A DNA stretch of 23,457 bases from Bacteroidota bacterium (GTDB lineage: Bacteria > Bacteroidota > Bacteroidia > Cytophagales > Cyclobacteriaceae), in the NCBI GenBank assembly GCA_023417065.1, contig JAEZGH010000036.1, positions 1 to 23,457 on the forward strand, given 5' to 3'. The notes below the pieces were generated by a model. The model did no database searches. It was not told the DNA's origin and saw only the letters and a list, made by a program, of their open reading frames with translations. The translations under genes and the position numbers were made by a program. This document shows positions 7,765-15,475 of this stretch, one piece after another (position 1 is the stretch's first letter; each line of letters begins with the position of its first letter).

Positions 7765-7777
7765 CTACCAATAAGAA

Positions 7778-9148
7778 ATGAGAAGGAATATTTACATCTG
7801 TACAATTTCCATTTTGATGATTGGCGTACAAGCTTGCGAGGATTTCGTGACGCTGGAACAGCCCAGGACGGATATGATTCGGGAGACCGTTTTTGACAAT
7901 GAGAAAGCCGCGAATTCTGCCGTTATAGATATTTATGGTGATATGACGTTTTCAGGGTTTGCCTGCGGCAACGGTGCTAACAGTTTCGCATTAGCGGGTG
8001 CATTCTCCGGTGATGACTGGGCTAATCACGTTGGCCCGGCTTCTTCAAACCAGGAGTTCAGCGACAACGAACTTAATCCCAGAAACCAGCTGATTGGCAC
8101 ATTATGGGCCGATCTGTATAGGTATATCTACAAGGCAAATGCAGTAATTGAAGGACTCTCTCAATCAAAGCAAGTCACTGGTGCACTAAAGGATCAATTA
8201 ATCGGTGAAGCAAAGTTTGTCAGGGCATTCAGCCACTTCTACCTCGTGAATCTGTGGGGTGATGTGCCTTTGGTGCTCAGTACAGATTACCAGGTAAATC
8301 GCGCAATCAGCAGAACGCCGGTAGCTGATGTATACGATCAGATCATTGCGGACTTGTCAGATGCAATCGATCTCTTGCCCGACACCTACGCCCACGCAAA
8401 GAATCAGCGCGTCCGGCCGAATCGATGGGCAGCAACGGCATTGCTCGCGCGGACGCATTTGTTCCTGGGGAAATGGGAAGAAGCCGAAAAGGCCGCAACT
8501 GACGTCATCAATGCAACGGCGCTGTATGAACTTGAAGCATTGGAAAATGTTTTTTCCACTGTCAGCAAAGAAGCGATCTGGCAATTGCACAGTACGACAA
8601 CTCCGCGGGACATTAGCGCATTTCTGATAATAAATGCGCCGAATCACGGTGCCCTTAGGCCCGGGCTCGTTCAAAGCTTTAATCCTTCTGACCTGCGTTT
8701 AGCGAACTGGGTTGGCAGTACGACCGGCCCCACAACCTGGTACTTTGTCACCAAGTACAAAAGTGGTTCTGCCGTGACCGAATATTCAACGGTGATGAGA
8801 TTGAGCGAAGTGTTTCTGATTAGGGCCGAGGCGCGTGCGCAGCAGAACAAAGTTGAGGAAGCGGTCGCTGATATCAACGCCATCCGTGCGCGGGCCGGTT
8901 TGGAAGACATTCAGTTGACCACAAAGGACGATGTAATCGATGCAGTTCTTCTCGAAAAAAGACTTGAGTTCTTTTGCGAATGGGGCCACAGATGGCTTGA
9001 CCTCAAACGAACCGGTAAGGCTTCAGAGATTCTCGCTGCAATAAAGCCACAAACATGGAATGATACTGACTTGCTTTATCCGATACCGGAGGCTGAGCTC
9101 CTGCGAAATCCATCGATGGTTGGAAGACAAAATCCCGGTTATTATTAA
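7778..9148 (+). CDS. SusD/RagB-family substrate-binding lipoprotein
   Basis: A 456-residue surface lipoprotein. It has a short signal sequence with lipobox ending at Cys20 (MIGVQAC) followed by acidic Glu-Asp, in keeping with the export signal of Bacteroidota surface lipoproteins. The N-terminal part carries tetratricopeptide-like helices (LWADLYRYIYKANAVI, AKFVRAFSHFYLVNLWGDVPLV). The C-terminus has the RagB hallmarks: EKRLEFFCEWGHRWLDLKR, then LLYPIPEAELLRNP and a terminal QNPGYY. SusD closes over the SusC barrel and captures substrate. The gene starts 13 bases after susC and is followed within 13 bases by the redoxin gene, so the three form one operon. At 456 residues it is somewhat shorter than most SusDs (about 500-600), suggesting small substrate-contact loops. 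Confidence 0.95.
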   Translation: MRRNIYICTISILMIGVQACEDFVTLEQPRTDMIRETVFDNEKAANSAVIDIYGDMTFSGFACGNGANSFALAGAFSGDDWANHVGPASSNQEFSDNELNPRNQLIGTLWADLYRYIYKANAVIEGLSQSKQVTGALKDQLIGEAKFVRAFSHFYLVNLWGDVPLVLSTDYQVNRAISRTPVADVYDQIIADLSDAIDLLPDTYAHAKNQRVRPNRWAATALLARTHLFLGKWEEAEKAATDVINATALYELEALENVFSTVSKEAIWQLHSTTTPRDISAFLIINAPNHGALRPGLVQSFNPSDLRLANWVGSTTGPTTWYFVTKYKSGSAVTEYSTVMRLSEVFLIRAEARAQQNKVEEAVADINAIRARAGLEDIQLTTKDDVIDAVLLEKRLEFFCEWGHRWLDLKRTGKASEILAAIKPQTWNDTDLLYPIPEAELLRNPSMVGRQNPGYY

Positions 9149-9161
9149 ATAAGTATTGTGT

Positions 9162-10439
9162 ATGAAGCGGATGCTGATCATCTCATTTCTGGCATTGTTC
9201 AATATAACACTTCGGGCACAGATCCCGGGGCCACCGGAAGTCGGTAAGCGACTTCCGGACTACATGTTAAACGAAGTGACGCACTATTCGAAGTCTTCTG
9301 CGTCGTTCCGTGAGTTTGAAGGCACATGGTCATTGATCGTTCATTGGTACGCTGGTTGCCGCGTGTGCATTCGGGATCTTCCGAGGTTGGATAAGATTCA
9401 GAAGGAGTTAGGGAATGAACTGAGGGTTGTCCTCGTGGGTTGTTCGCACCCCTCCATTTGTTTTGGCGATGGAATCCAGGATACCTACGAGGGCTTGCGA
9501 GGAAAAATGAACCTTGATATGATTTCTGCCTATGACAGTGTGATTGTAAAAGCCTGGGGATGGTATACATTCCCCACCATGATCATTGCGGACCCAAATG
9601 GTATTGTTCAGGCAATTACCAATGGACAGGATGTGACCGCAGACAAGCTAAGGCGATTGATGAACGGGCAGACGGTTACTTTTTTCACGCCAAATGCAGG
9701 CGAAGACAGGGTGGAAGACGGCCGCGTTGTCATAAAATCTATTCTCAGGGAGTGGAATGGTGAACCGTCAGGAGGAACGCATTCGGTCGATGAATACCTG
9801 GCAAGAGGGGAGTCTGGATTCTTCGCACCAAAGGTTTCGTTAGTCGAGCTGTATAACACGGCATATGCAGGGATGCGCCGCTGGTTTGTTCCTCTCGACT
9901 CTATGTACGGAAGGTATACATTTTATCCTGAGATCCGAACGAGAAATATTAGCGCGTTTCAATCATCTGATTCCGCCAAGCGATACTACTATTATGAACT
10001 CGACCTCGGCAACTCCCATGCATCACGTGAAGAGATAATGCACCGGATGCAGGAAGACCTGAAACGCGCTTTTGGCTTTGAAGTGGCGATCGAAAGGCGC
10101 GAGATGCCCGTTTGGAAACTTGTCGCTTCGGAGAAGGCGAAGAAAAAACTCGTCACTAAAGGAGGAAAGCCGTTCTTTTCCGGAGGGGTAGCAGGAGGTG
10201 TAACCGGTTTCACCGCGCGCAATGTGAACATGAGTTTCTTTAAAATGATAATTACCAAATATATCAATGAATACAAATATCCATATCTTGACGAAACCGG
10301 AATTTCTTCAAACATTGATATTACTGTCGATGCCTTGCTTATGAATTTTGATCAAGTGAAGAAAGAACTCAATCGGAATGGCCTTGACCTGGTTCTTGAC
10401 AATAAAATGATGAATGTTATTGTAATCAGCGATCCCTGA
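9162..10439 (+). CDS. Secreted TlpA/redoxin-family protein with C-terminal extension
   Basis: A 425-residue periplasmic thioredoxin-fold protein. The ATG at 9162 is preferred to the TTG two codons earlier because MKRMLIISFLALFNITLRAQ is a complete signal peptide. The thioredoxin domain spans about residues 25-175, with active site CRVC (66-69) after WYAG, and a cis-proline region FPTMIIADPNG. The remaining roughly 240 residues resemble the C-terminal extension often seen on redoxins next to SusC/SusD in Sphingobacteriia-like genomes; similarity to DUF3738 is possible. The ending (GISSNIDITVDALLMNFDQV, then LDLVLDNKMMNVIVIS) resembles that module. It begins 13 bases after susD, so it is probably the last gene of the operon. 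Role may be reduction or repair of envelope thiols; the partner is unknown. Confidence 0.85.
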   Translation: MKRMLIISFLALFNITLRAQIPGPPEVGKRLPDYMLNEVTHYSKSSASFREFEGTWSLIVHWYAGCRVCIRDLPRLDKIQKELGNELRVVLVGCSHPSICFGDGIQDTYEGLRGKMNLDMISAYDSVIVKAWGWYTFPTMIIADPNGIVQAITNGQDVTADKLRRLMNGQTVTFFTPNAGEDRVEDGRVVIKSILREWNGEPSGGTHSVDEYLARGESGFFAPKVSLVELYNTAYAGMRRWFVPLDSMYGRYTFYPEIRTRNISAFQSSDSAKRYYYYELDLGNSHASREEIMHRMQEDLKRAFGFEVAIERREMPVWKLVASEKAKKKLVTKGGKPFFSGGVAGGVTGFTARNVNMSFFKMIITKYINEYKYPYLDETGISSNIDITVDALLMNFDQVKKELNRNGLDLVLDNKMMNVIVISDP

Positions 10440-10448
10440 TAGAGGGGT

Positions 10449-10475
10449 GGTTGGGAACAAGTTTCGTTCCCAACC
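10449..10475. terminator. Strong hairpin between convergent genes
   Basis: GGTTGGGAAC (10449-10458) pairs perfectly with GTTCCCAACC (10466-10475) around a 7-base loop. An outer pairing GGTGG/CCACC (10446-10450 with 10479-10483) is an alternative extension. It begins 10 bases after the redoxin stop and ends 8 bases before the end of the DUF6520-type gene, so it probably ends transcription from both sides. There is no T run. Confidence 0.75.
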
Positions 10476-10482
10476 TAACCAC

Positions 10483-10758
10483 CTAGTTGTTGGCCATCCG
10501 CAATCGTTGACCACAATCTGTCGGACTGGTACCGTCAAAGGCGGGAGCTACCCCAAGTGGAATCCCGTCGATAACGACTGACACGACACAATCAACGTCG
10601 TCACCATTACATGTCCCTATTTGTTGACATTGCTCGGTAAGTTGAGGGATGTGCGCTTTGCTCACATACGCTGGCTGCGAAAGAAAAAGCTCAGAGGCGA
10701 TCGCAGCTCCGGCCGCGAACGTAAAGACCACAATGGTTAACACTTTTCTAAGTTCCAT
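10483..10758 (-). CDS. DUF6520-type small secreted Cys-containing protein
   Basis: A 91-residue protein with a signal peptide (MELRKVLTIVVFTFAAGAAIAS, 1-22) and a mature part with four cysteines (44, 50, 57, 82) arranged as CxxxxxCxxxxxxC and one near the C-terminus. Size, N-terminus ('VFTFAAGAA-A' at the cleavage region) and Cys pattern match the Bacteroidota DUF6520 family, small secreted proteins of unknown role often encoded beside MauE/DoxX-like membrane proteins, as here. It is the last gene of the leftward cassette, 89 bases after the propeller gene, with a 14-bp palindrome in that gap. The cysteines suggest disulfide bonding, which fits the neighbouring redox-type membrane protein. 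Function is unknown. Confidence 0.78.
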   Translation of the reverse strand: MELRKVLTIVVFTFAAGAAIASELFLSQPAYVSKAHIPQLTEQCQQIGTCNGDDVDCVVSVVIDGIPLGVAPAFDGTSPTDCGQRLRMANN

Positions 10759-10827
10759 AACAAAATAATTTTGGTGTTAGAAATAATGACCTACTCTTTC
10801 GTACAGGTTTTCGGTCAACAACCCTGC

Positions 10828-10841
10828 TTTTACATGTAAAA
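10828..10841. promoter_or_regulatory. 14-bp perfect palindrome TTTTACATGTAAAA
   Basis: TTTTACATGTAAAA is a perfect dyad with no spacer, 7 bases past the end of the propeller gene and 70 bases before the start of the DUF6520-type gene. The position suits an operator or internal promoter site giving the peptide gene its own control. It is too short to be a hairpin of note. Confidence 0.45.
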
Positions 10842-10847
10842 TATCAT

Positions 10848-11930
10848 TCACTCCGGGATGGCTCCGCGCGACATCCGCCAGGTAACCATCGCATCGGGAT
10901 ACAAGGCCACGATCAGATTTTTTCCAATGACTCTGAATTCGGTCAAAGGCGTGCCGTGATAATGCGGGATCAAAAAACTACCGAGATACTTACCGCTACT
11001 TATTCCATAAATATCAATAGGGGAGTAGTTGTTCATTCGCTCGTGATCGTCGTTGTCAGCTGCCATGGATGAGCAGATGAACAGGTGGTCGTCGAACAGG
11101 GAAACTGCCTTGTTGACTACAGCTGGAGGACTGGCAAGATAACGGGTACCGGAACCGGGATCATCAACAAGTCTGATCTTCGCCCGTGATGTAGTATCGA
11201 CAGTATTACTCGCACAGAGAAGATTTAGTGAGCTGTCCAGTACAACGAACTCATTCCGGTACGAGTATGCATAAGCGATGTTTCCGGTCGCCTCATCGAT
11301 GCTTACCTGGCCGTTCACACAGAACAGACCATCGATTTGCTTTTTTAATATCGTTGTGTCAAAATGAGCTTCACCGGTTCTGAGGTTGAGTTTTCCCAAC
11401 ATATAGCGTTGATCCCGGCTTATTGAACGTATCAACGCCGATTCGCGGGATAAAAGAAATAAATCGGTGAAGAAGTGTTGCGTAGCCGTCTCTTGATCGA
11501 CGTTGCTTCCTTTTTCCAATGAGCCGCGTAAGATTGTTGGCCCGGTGCCGTCGACGAGGTACAACGCGGGGAAATCAATTGCTACATGCGTTGCGGTAAC
11601 CGACAAGCTTCCGTTAAATGTGGAGCTGATCTGCCGGGCGTAGTATTGTCCACTGTTACGATCAATCGAGATGAAAGTCGCGGGCCGCGAACGATCGCCG
11701 ATGTAAATCTCTGCATCTGTCGCCGCGATAAGGTAATACTTGCCGGCACCAAGAAAAACGCTACTACTTTCGTACAAACAGGTATCGGCATAAGCGCGCA
11801 GGAAGCCACCTCCGCGATACGTCCGGGTTCTTACGTAGGATGCAAGCAATATCAGCACGGTAATTCCAAGTGCAATTATCGATATGGAGATGACCCAGTA
11901 TCGTTTGACAGAGATTTTATGATGTTGCAT
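10848..11930 (-). CDS. Membrane-anchored propeller-like protein of unknown function
   Basis: A 360-residue protein with a single N-terminal membrane helix (about residues 11-31, WVISISIIALGITVLILLAS) and no cleavage motif, so it is probably anchored in the inner membrane with a periplasmic body. The body is a series of short beta-strand-rich segments with turn residues (for example YYLIAATDAEIYIGD, ATHVAIDFPALYLVDG, GNIAYAYSYRNEFVVLDSS, SLFDDHLFICSS), the pattern of a beta-propeller, perhaps six blades. I see no catalytic motif. Its start overlaps the end of the MauE-like gene by 14 bases, so the two are translated together. Similar anchored propellers occur beside MauE/DUF6520 genes in Bacteroidota and may present or handle the secreted peptide; that role is inference. 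Confidence 0.65.
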   Translation of the reverse strand: MQHHKISVKRYWVISISIIALGITVLILLASYVRTRTYRGGGFLRAYADTCLYESSSVFLGAGKYYLIAATDAEIYIGDRSRPATFISIDRNSGQYYARQISSTFNGSLSVTATHVAIDFPALYLVDGTGPTILRGSLEKGSNVDQETATQHFFTDLFLLSRESALIRSISRDQRYMLGKLNLRTGEAHFDTTILKKQIDGLFCVNGQVSIDEATGNIAYAYSYRNEFVVLDSSLNLLCASNTVDTTSRAKIRLVDDPGSGTRYLASPPAVVNKAVSLFDDHLFICSSMAADNDDHERMNNYSPIDIYGISSGKYLGSFLIPHYHGTPLTEFRVIGKNLIVALYPDAMVTWRMSRGAIPE

Positions 11931-12351
11931 GGCTGGCGTATTTAGGGATTCGCTGCTGTAGCACTATGCCCGCAATGGCGAGCCCGACAAAGAATATGTT
12001 AAACGCCAGGTGTTCGCCCCACCCGAGTCGTTGAAGTACTCCTCCGCACGAGCACGGAATATTCTCACTGAAAGAAAGAATAACGAGGATATAGGTGGTG
12101 AATATGGTCATCAGAAAGAGTGAGGCATGCAATCCAATGATTCGATGCCGTGGCCATGCAAGCAGCATGCTTGCTCCGAATTCCATCACGATAACCATCC
12201 ATGCCACCAAATGGCTGACGGAGGTAAAGATTGGCGACTGTCCGATTTGCGCAGCAAACTTGTGCATATCCATTAGTTTGCTCGTGGCGGCGTATACAAA
12301 CAACAGGATGAATGCGCCGCATATCAGGTCGATGATGAGAGTCTTTTTCAT
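11917..12351 (-). CDS. MauE/DoxX-like redox-associated membrane protein
   Basis: A 144-residue integral membrane protein with four likely helices (about 5-25, 44-66, 72-94, 114-132). Between helices 3 and 4 is the motif PCSCGG (99-104), a close Cys pair typical of the MauE branch of the DoxX-like superfamily. MauE proteins are needed for disulfide formation in the methylamine dehydrogenase small subunit, so a role in thiol-disulfide exchange across the inner membrane is likely. Here the probable client is the small Cys-containing DUF6520-type protein encoded two genes downstream. It is first in the leftward cassette, with a candidate promoter just upstream, and overlaps the propeller gene by 14 bases. 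No methylamine-metabolism genes are nearby, so MauE in the strict sense is unlikely. Confidence 0.8.
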   Translation of the reverse strand: MKKTLIIDLICGAFILLFVYAATSKLMDMHKFAAQIGQSPIFTSVSHLVAWMVIVMEFGASMLLAWPRHRIIGLHASLFLMTIFTTYILVILSFSENIPCSCGGVLQRLGWGEHLAFNIFFVGLAIAGIVLQQRIPKYASHATS

Positions 12352-12367
12352 TTCGTGCGTGTTGATA

Positions 12368-12394
12368 CAAAACTATGATCGAAAAGAGATGCAA
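12368..12394 (-). promoter_or_regulatory. Candidate Bacteroidota promoter for the MauE-propeller-DUF6520 cassette
   Basis: On the minus strand, TTG (12394-12392) is followed after 16 bases by TAGTTTTG (12375-12368), a full match to the TAnnTTTG element of Bacteroidota primary promoters. The spacing is slightly shorter than usual. It leaves a short leader before the MauE-like start at 12351, so the cassette can be transcribed separately from the Crp-like gene upstream. Confidence 0.5.
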
Positions 12395-12409
12395 TGCTAT
12401 TGACCTCTG

Positions 12410-13033
12410 TTACCGCTGCGCTGGATGATGTTCAGACGTGCTCTTAACCTTCGACTTCCGGTCATGCTGGATCCGTTTGATTCTGCTCAGCGACTGCGGG
12501 GCGATGCCAAGGTATGACGCAATGGAATCCTGCGAGGCCCTTTGTTCTATCTTCGGATAGGAGGTGAGAAGTTTGCTCAGACGCTTCATCGCTGACATCG
12601 TCCGGAGATCGTCGTAGAATTGCTCCATCTGCTCGAGCTTCTCGCTCACAATACCGGAAAAAATAAACCCGGACTCCAGGAAACGCCCCCCATAGCGCAT
12701 GGCCTGTTCGTAACTGATACAAACGATCTGACTCTTTTCCAGCAATTTAATGGTATACTGCGACGAGACCTGATGCATGAAGCTTCTCAGATCGACGACG
12801 ATGTCTCCGGCTTTGTAGAAGCCGGTCACACACTTGCGGCCATTGCGGAAGGAGTACATCTCGACAAGCCCTTTCGCTATAAACATGATGCTGGTTTCAA
12901 CAGCCGGAGCTTTCAGGATTTCGTGGTGCCGCGGCAGCGACATTTTGGTAGCTTCTCTGAGCAGCGTTCTTTTCAGTTCTTCCGAAAGAGGATAAAAGCT
13001 GTTCAGCTTTCGGATCATTTGTTTAATTTCCAT
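12410..13033 (-). CDS. Crp/Fnr-family transcriptional regulator
   Basis: A 207-residue protein with a cyclic-nucleotide-binding-type beta-roll (about residues 25-115, with FIAKGLVEMYSFRNGRKCV and FYKAGDIVVD) and a C-terminal winged helix region whose recognition part is ASQDSIASYLGIAPQSLSRI (166-185), the common Bacteroidota version of the Crp helix-turn-helix. There is no Cys cluster of the Fnr type, so an iron-sulfur oxygen sensor is unlikely; the ligand is unknown and many of these proteins in Bacteroidota do not bind cAMP. It lies 58 bases upstream of the MauE-like gene on the same strand and is a natural candidate regulator of that cassette. Two TAGGGTA-containing sites in its own upstream region (about 13050-13100, minus strand) could be autoregulatory, but this is weak. 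Confidence 0.88.
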   Translation of the reverse strand: MEIKQMIRKLNSFYPLSEELKRTLLREATKMSLPRHHEILKAPAVETSIMFIAKGLVEMYSFRNGRKCVTGFYKAGDIVVDLRSFMHQVSSQYTIKLLEKSQIVCISYEQAMRYGGRFLESGFIFSGIVSEKLEQMEQFYDDLRTMSAMKRLSKLLTSYPKIEQRASQDSIASYLGIAPQSLSRIKRIQHDRKSKVKSTSEHHPAQR

Positions 13034-13194
13034 AACGATTTGGATTAGGTAGTTCTATATACCCTACTGCCAAAACAGAGGGGTTTACCCTATGTCGGGA
13101 ACGGAAAAAATTTTAGAGTGGTGTCAATTCTGAACGTGTACCGCGCATGAATTAACCGATGTTAAACGCAGGCATTTATATTCCGCAAATTTGA

Positions 13195-14691
13195 TCACCT
13201 TGGTTGCTGACGGTTTTTCAGCTGTTCCCGCATATCGTCAAGCACCGCCGACACACCCTCAATCGCGCTGTTCTCGGGTTGATAACATCTTGTGCTGACA
13301 CTCCTGAGCGAAATGTTGGCGCCGTTTTGCGTGCGGAAGTTGGCTGCAATGAAGCGGAAGAGGTGTGTCTTGCTTTCGGCAACCAGCACCCGCGCATCTC
13401 CAAGCAGACTGAACAGCAACGCCAGTTTCCCGACGGAAACTCCCAGCTTCAATTTGGGGCTGGCATGCTGGTTCATGGATGGTGCGGGGAGGATTTCCAA
13501 TGGTGACACCTTTTCCCGGTGTTCAAGCTCTGCTTCCAGCCACTCCAGCAGATAATCTTTCGTCGACGGCAGGTCGGGCCGATACGGCGTCTGCACATAC
13601 AGAATTTGTCGGATATTCTTTTTCCATGCGAGAACCAGGTGTATTGCCTCAATGGAATCACTTGTCTCTCCAATGCGTTCCTGCAGCCAGTCAACACAAG
13701 TGTTCAGGAAGCCGCGGGAATTCAGGTTGAGTCCGATAAGCGTCCGCAACAACGCCTCAACATCCAGCGATGCCGGGCTTATCAATCTGTCGAGTGTCTC
13801 CGTAAATAACTTTGCGTACTGCAACTGTTGAAATGTGATTCTGGTGGATGCCGTAGCGTGTCGGATGCGATACATTGGTTCCAGCAGGACCTCGCACTTT
13901 TTTTCGTCAAACAGTGCAGATACCGCGGTGGTAATCCGCGTCGATGCCTGAAGCATGCGTTTGCTTTCCCGATGCAGGATCGTCAGGGGCACCCGAACGT
14001 CGTCAGACAGATATTGCCGGAATTCAGTTATCAGGTGAACCAGGAGGTGATCCAGATGGTGTACCGTGACCAGAAGTCTGTCGGACGTGTCGTATTGACG
14101 CGGAGGACGATACAACGAATCCATACCAACTTGACCTTTTACCAGTGCGACTCCGAAAAGCCTGCTGATGGAGTAATGCTCTTTGCGAACGTAGTCTTCG
14201 AAGTCCCTGGGATCTGAAATATTCAAATACGCTTTTCGGATCTTCTTCTTCCTGCGTTCGGTTTCAGCGTACACTGTATCTACATACGCCAGGAATGCTG
14301 CCTCACGCGGAGTCGGGTCAGAAAACTTTTTTTTGACAAGTACAGATATTTGGAAGGTCAAATTATGTGGCTCTGTTCTCTGAATGGTCCATGCAATCAC
14401 ATCATCGCGGTCAATCTTTAGCTTTTTGACAACAGACGATAGATACGTTTCGCTTGTGCCCGTGTCAAAAAGTTCCGTTTGCTGTTCCAGCCACACGGGG
14501 TCTGAAGGGTAGGGATACAGCGTTGATTTGATATTCCTGAAAGTGATTTTTCCATCGCGTCTTCGCGAGAAGGTGACGTCATAGCGTTGGCGCATTGCGG
14601 CATGACCAGGCCTCTTGGTGTCCGGGCTGTCGCTCTTTCGGGCTGCATCGAAATCCAGCCCCTCGCAGAAGAAGCAATCAGATAGATACAT
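13195..14691 (-). CDS. Large protein with RteC-like C-terminal domain
   Basis: A 498-residue soluble protein; ATG at 14691 is preferred over the TTG immediately before it. Most of the length (about 1-400) is helical and charged with no motif I recognise. The last roughly 90 residues (KLKLGVSVGKLALLFSLLGD, then HLFRFIAANF, SLRSVSTRCYQPE and VLDDMREQLK) resemble the C-terminal module of RteC and related Bacteroidota proteins: a 'SV.QLA.LF.LL' helix, 'RFI..NF.T....NIS..S...Y', and a final helix. RteC is the regulator that controls excision of CTnDOT-type conjugative elements. No tra genes or integrase are in the window, so this may be a chromosomal relative rather than part of an element. It is divergent from the small gene at 14919 across a region with a 9-bp inverted repeat. 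Confidence 0.6.
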   Translation of the reverse strand: MYLSDCFFCEGLDFDAARKSDSPDTKRPGHAAMRQRYDVTFSRRRDGKITFRNIKSTLYPYPSDPVWLEQQTELFDTGTSETYLSSVVKKLKIDRDDVIAWTIQRTEPHNLTFQISVLVKKKFSDPTPREAAFLAYVDTVYAETERRKKKIRKAYLNISDPRDFEDYVRKEHYSISRLFGVALVKGQVGMDSLYRPPRQYDTSDRLLVTVHHLDHLLVHLITEFRQYLSDDVRVPLTILHRESKRMLQASTRITTAVSALFDEKKCEVLLEPMYRIRHATASTRITFQQLQYAKLFTETLDRLISPASLDVEALLRTLIGLNLNSRGFLNTCVDWLQERIGETSDSIEAIHLVLAWKKNIRQILYVQTPYRPDLPSTKDYLLEWLEAELEHREKVSPLEILPAPSMNQHASPKLKLGVSVGKLALLFSLLGDARVLVAESKTHLFRFIAANFRTQNGANISLRSVSTRCYQPENSAIEGVSAVLDDMREQLKNRQQPR

Positions 14692-14786
14692 CAACGTATT
14701 CTTTTTGAGCTAACGATAAATAATACAACGTTGAGGTTAAAAATAATGGATACAGACGTTCGGATCAACCTGAATTTTCCACCCTC

Positions 14787-14797
14787 TTTTTTTTTTT
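14787..14797. repeat. Run of 11 T
   Basis: A homopolymer of 11 T sits in the divergent region between the RteC-like gene and the 66-aa gene. On the minus strand it is an A tract about 95 bases upstream of the RteC-like start. It may bend DNA or slip in replication; sequencing error in its length is also possible. Confidence 0.6.
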
Positions 14798-14839
14798 GCA
14801 GCGTTTCCCTCGGAGGAGTTAACAGATGTTAAAAATAGA

Positions 14840-14874
14840 GCAGTAGAATCACACTCTACCAAAATTTCTACTGC
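14840..14874. promoter_or_regulatory. 9-bp inverted repeat, candidate operator (GCAGTAGAA / TTCTACTGC)
   Basis: GCAGTAGAA (14840-14848) and TTCTACTGC (14866-14874) are exact complements separated by 17 bases, with a smaller TAGAG/CTCTA pair overlapping (14836-14840 and 14854-14858). It lies 44 bases before the rightward 66-aa gene and about 150 bases before the leftward RteC-like gene. Half-site centres are 26 bases apart, so a dimer binding the two arms is plausible. Confidence 0.5.
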
Positions 14875-14918
14875 CGCGCAAAAGTCGTCTTTTCGTAATT
14901 GACCTGAAATTTATCTGT

Positions 14919-15119
14919 ATGAAAGACAGGATCGTCATCTACCCCAAAGACATTCAGTTGCTCACCGGAAAAGGCTACAACGCCTGCTATAAATTGCTGC
15001 GCCGCATCAGGATGGAGTTGGGCAAAGCTGATCATCAGCTGGTCACGATAGATGAATTCTGTGAATTCCTGGGACTCAATCGGGGTGAAGTCGACCGCGC
15101 CCTCAATGGCCGCGAGTGA
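14919..15119 (+). CDS. Small conserved protein, putative DNA-binding
   Basis: A 66-residue protein beginning MKDRIVIYPKDIQLLTGKGY and ending in a second helical block, TIDEFCEFLGLNRGEVDRAL. The pattern (IYPKDIQ.LTGK near the start, 'VTIDEFCEFLGL' in the middle) matches a family of tiny Bacteroidota proteins I recall as hypotheticals. The first part reads like a helix-turn-helix in which the protein 'checks' a partner as in excisionase/MerR-like small proteins, and the second resembles a short helix-turn-helix too. There is no signal peptide or membrane helix. Start is the first ATG in frame. It is divergent from the RteC-like gene and upstream of the 252-aa cassette, so regulation of one or both is a reasonable inference. 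Confidence 0.65.
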   Translation: MKDRIVIYPKDIQLLTGKGYNACYKLLRRIRMELGKADHQLVTIDEFCEFLGLNRGEVDRALNGRE

Positions 15120-15325
15120 TTGCTTTTGGTTCATTAAGTATTCACGCTGTTCTCAACAGTCCCCCCCGCCAATACAATTCTGTACTTGTCCTACTGCCTT
15201 TTTACAGGCTTAAGCATCACTTTTCTTTACGTCATTTTTCAGGTTACTTAATTCATCAGGAATAAACCGCGATTTCCTTTTCGCAGGATGGTCTGTATGT
15301 TGTCGGATCGTTGTACAAGCTTTCA

Positions 15326-15365
15326 ATTCTTATCCATTCTTATCGTTTCTATCCGATTCTTTAAT
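15326..15365 (+). repeat. Four near-tandem 10-bp units (ATTCTTATCC-like)
   Basis: ATTCTTATCC (15326-15335), ATTCTTATCG (15336-15345), TTTCTATCCG (15346-15355), ATTCTTTAAT (15356-15365). The first two units differ at one base; the third and fourth are more diverged. The period is near one helical turn, and the array lies 29 bases upstream of a TAnnTTTG element, where an activator or repressor could act. It mirrors the 11-bp array upstream of the paralogous gene at 2146-2940. Confidence 0.6.
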
Positions 15366-15393
15366 CGCGTTTCACGTCGCTGAATGTCGCCGC

Positions 15394-15401
15394 TATGTTT
15401 G
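15394..15401 (+). promoter_or_regulatory. Candidate -7 element (TATGTTTG) for the 252-aa cassette
   Basis: TATGTTTG is a full match to TAnnTTTG, about 75 bases before the ATG at 15476. The -33 region (GTTTC around 15369) is only a partial match. If correct, transcription starts near 15408, so the upstream ATG at 15395 could not be used. Confidence 0.4.
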
Positions 15402-15475
15402 TGTCATGCTGCAGCAACGGCTTAACCGGCGTGGGCCTTTTACACGTCGGATCACGAAACAAAACAAAAAGAACA

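Larger units (their letters stand above)
15120..15475. other. Regulatory spacer upstream of the 252-aa cassette
   Basis: This 356-base gap contains no supported gene. It has a run of C (about 15161-15167), a T-rich middle, the 10-bp near-tandem repeat at 15326-15365, and a TAnnTTTG match at 15394-15401. An in-frame ATG at 15395 would extend the next gene by 27 residues, but it falls inside that promoter element and the added residues look unnatural. The length and content suggest a regulated promoter region. Confidence 0.55.
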
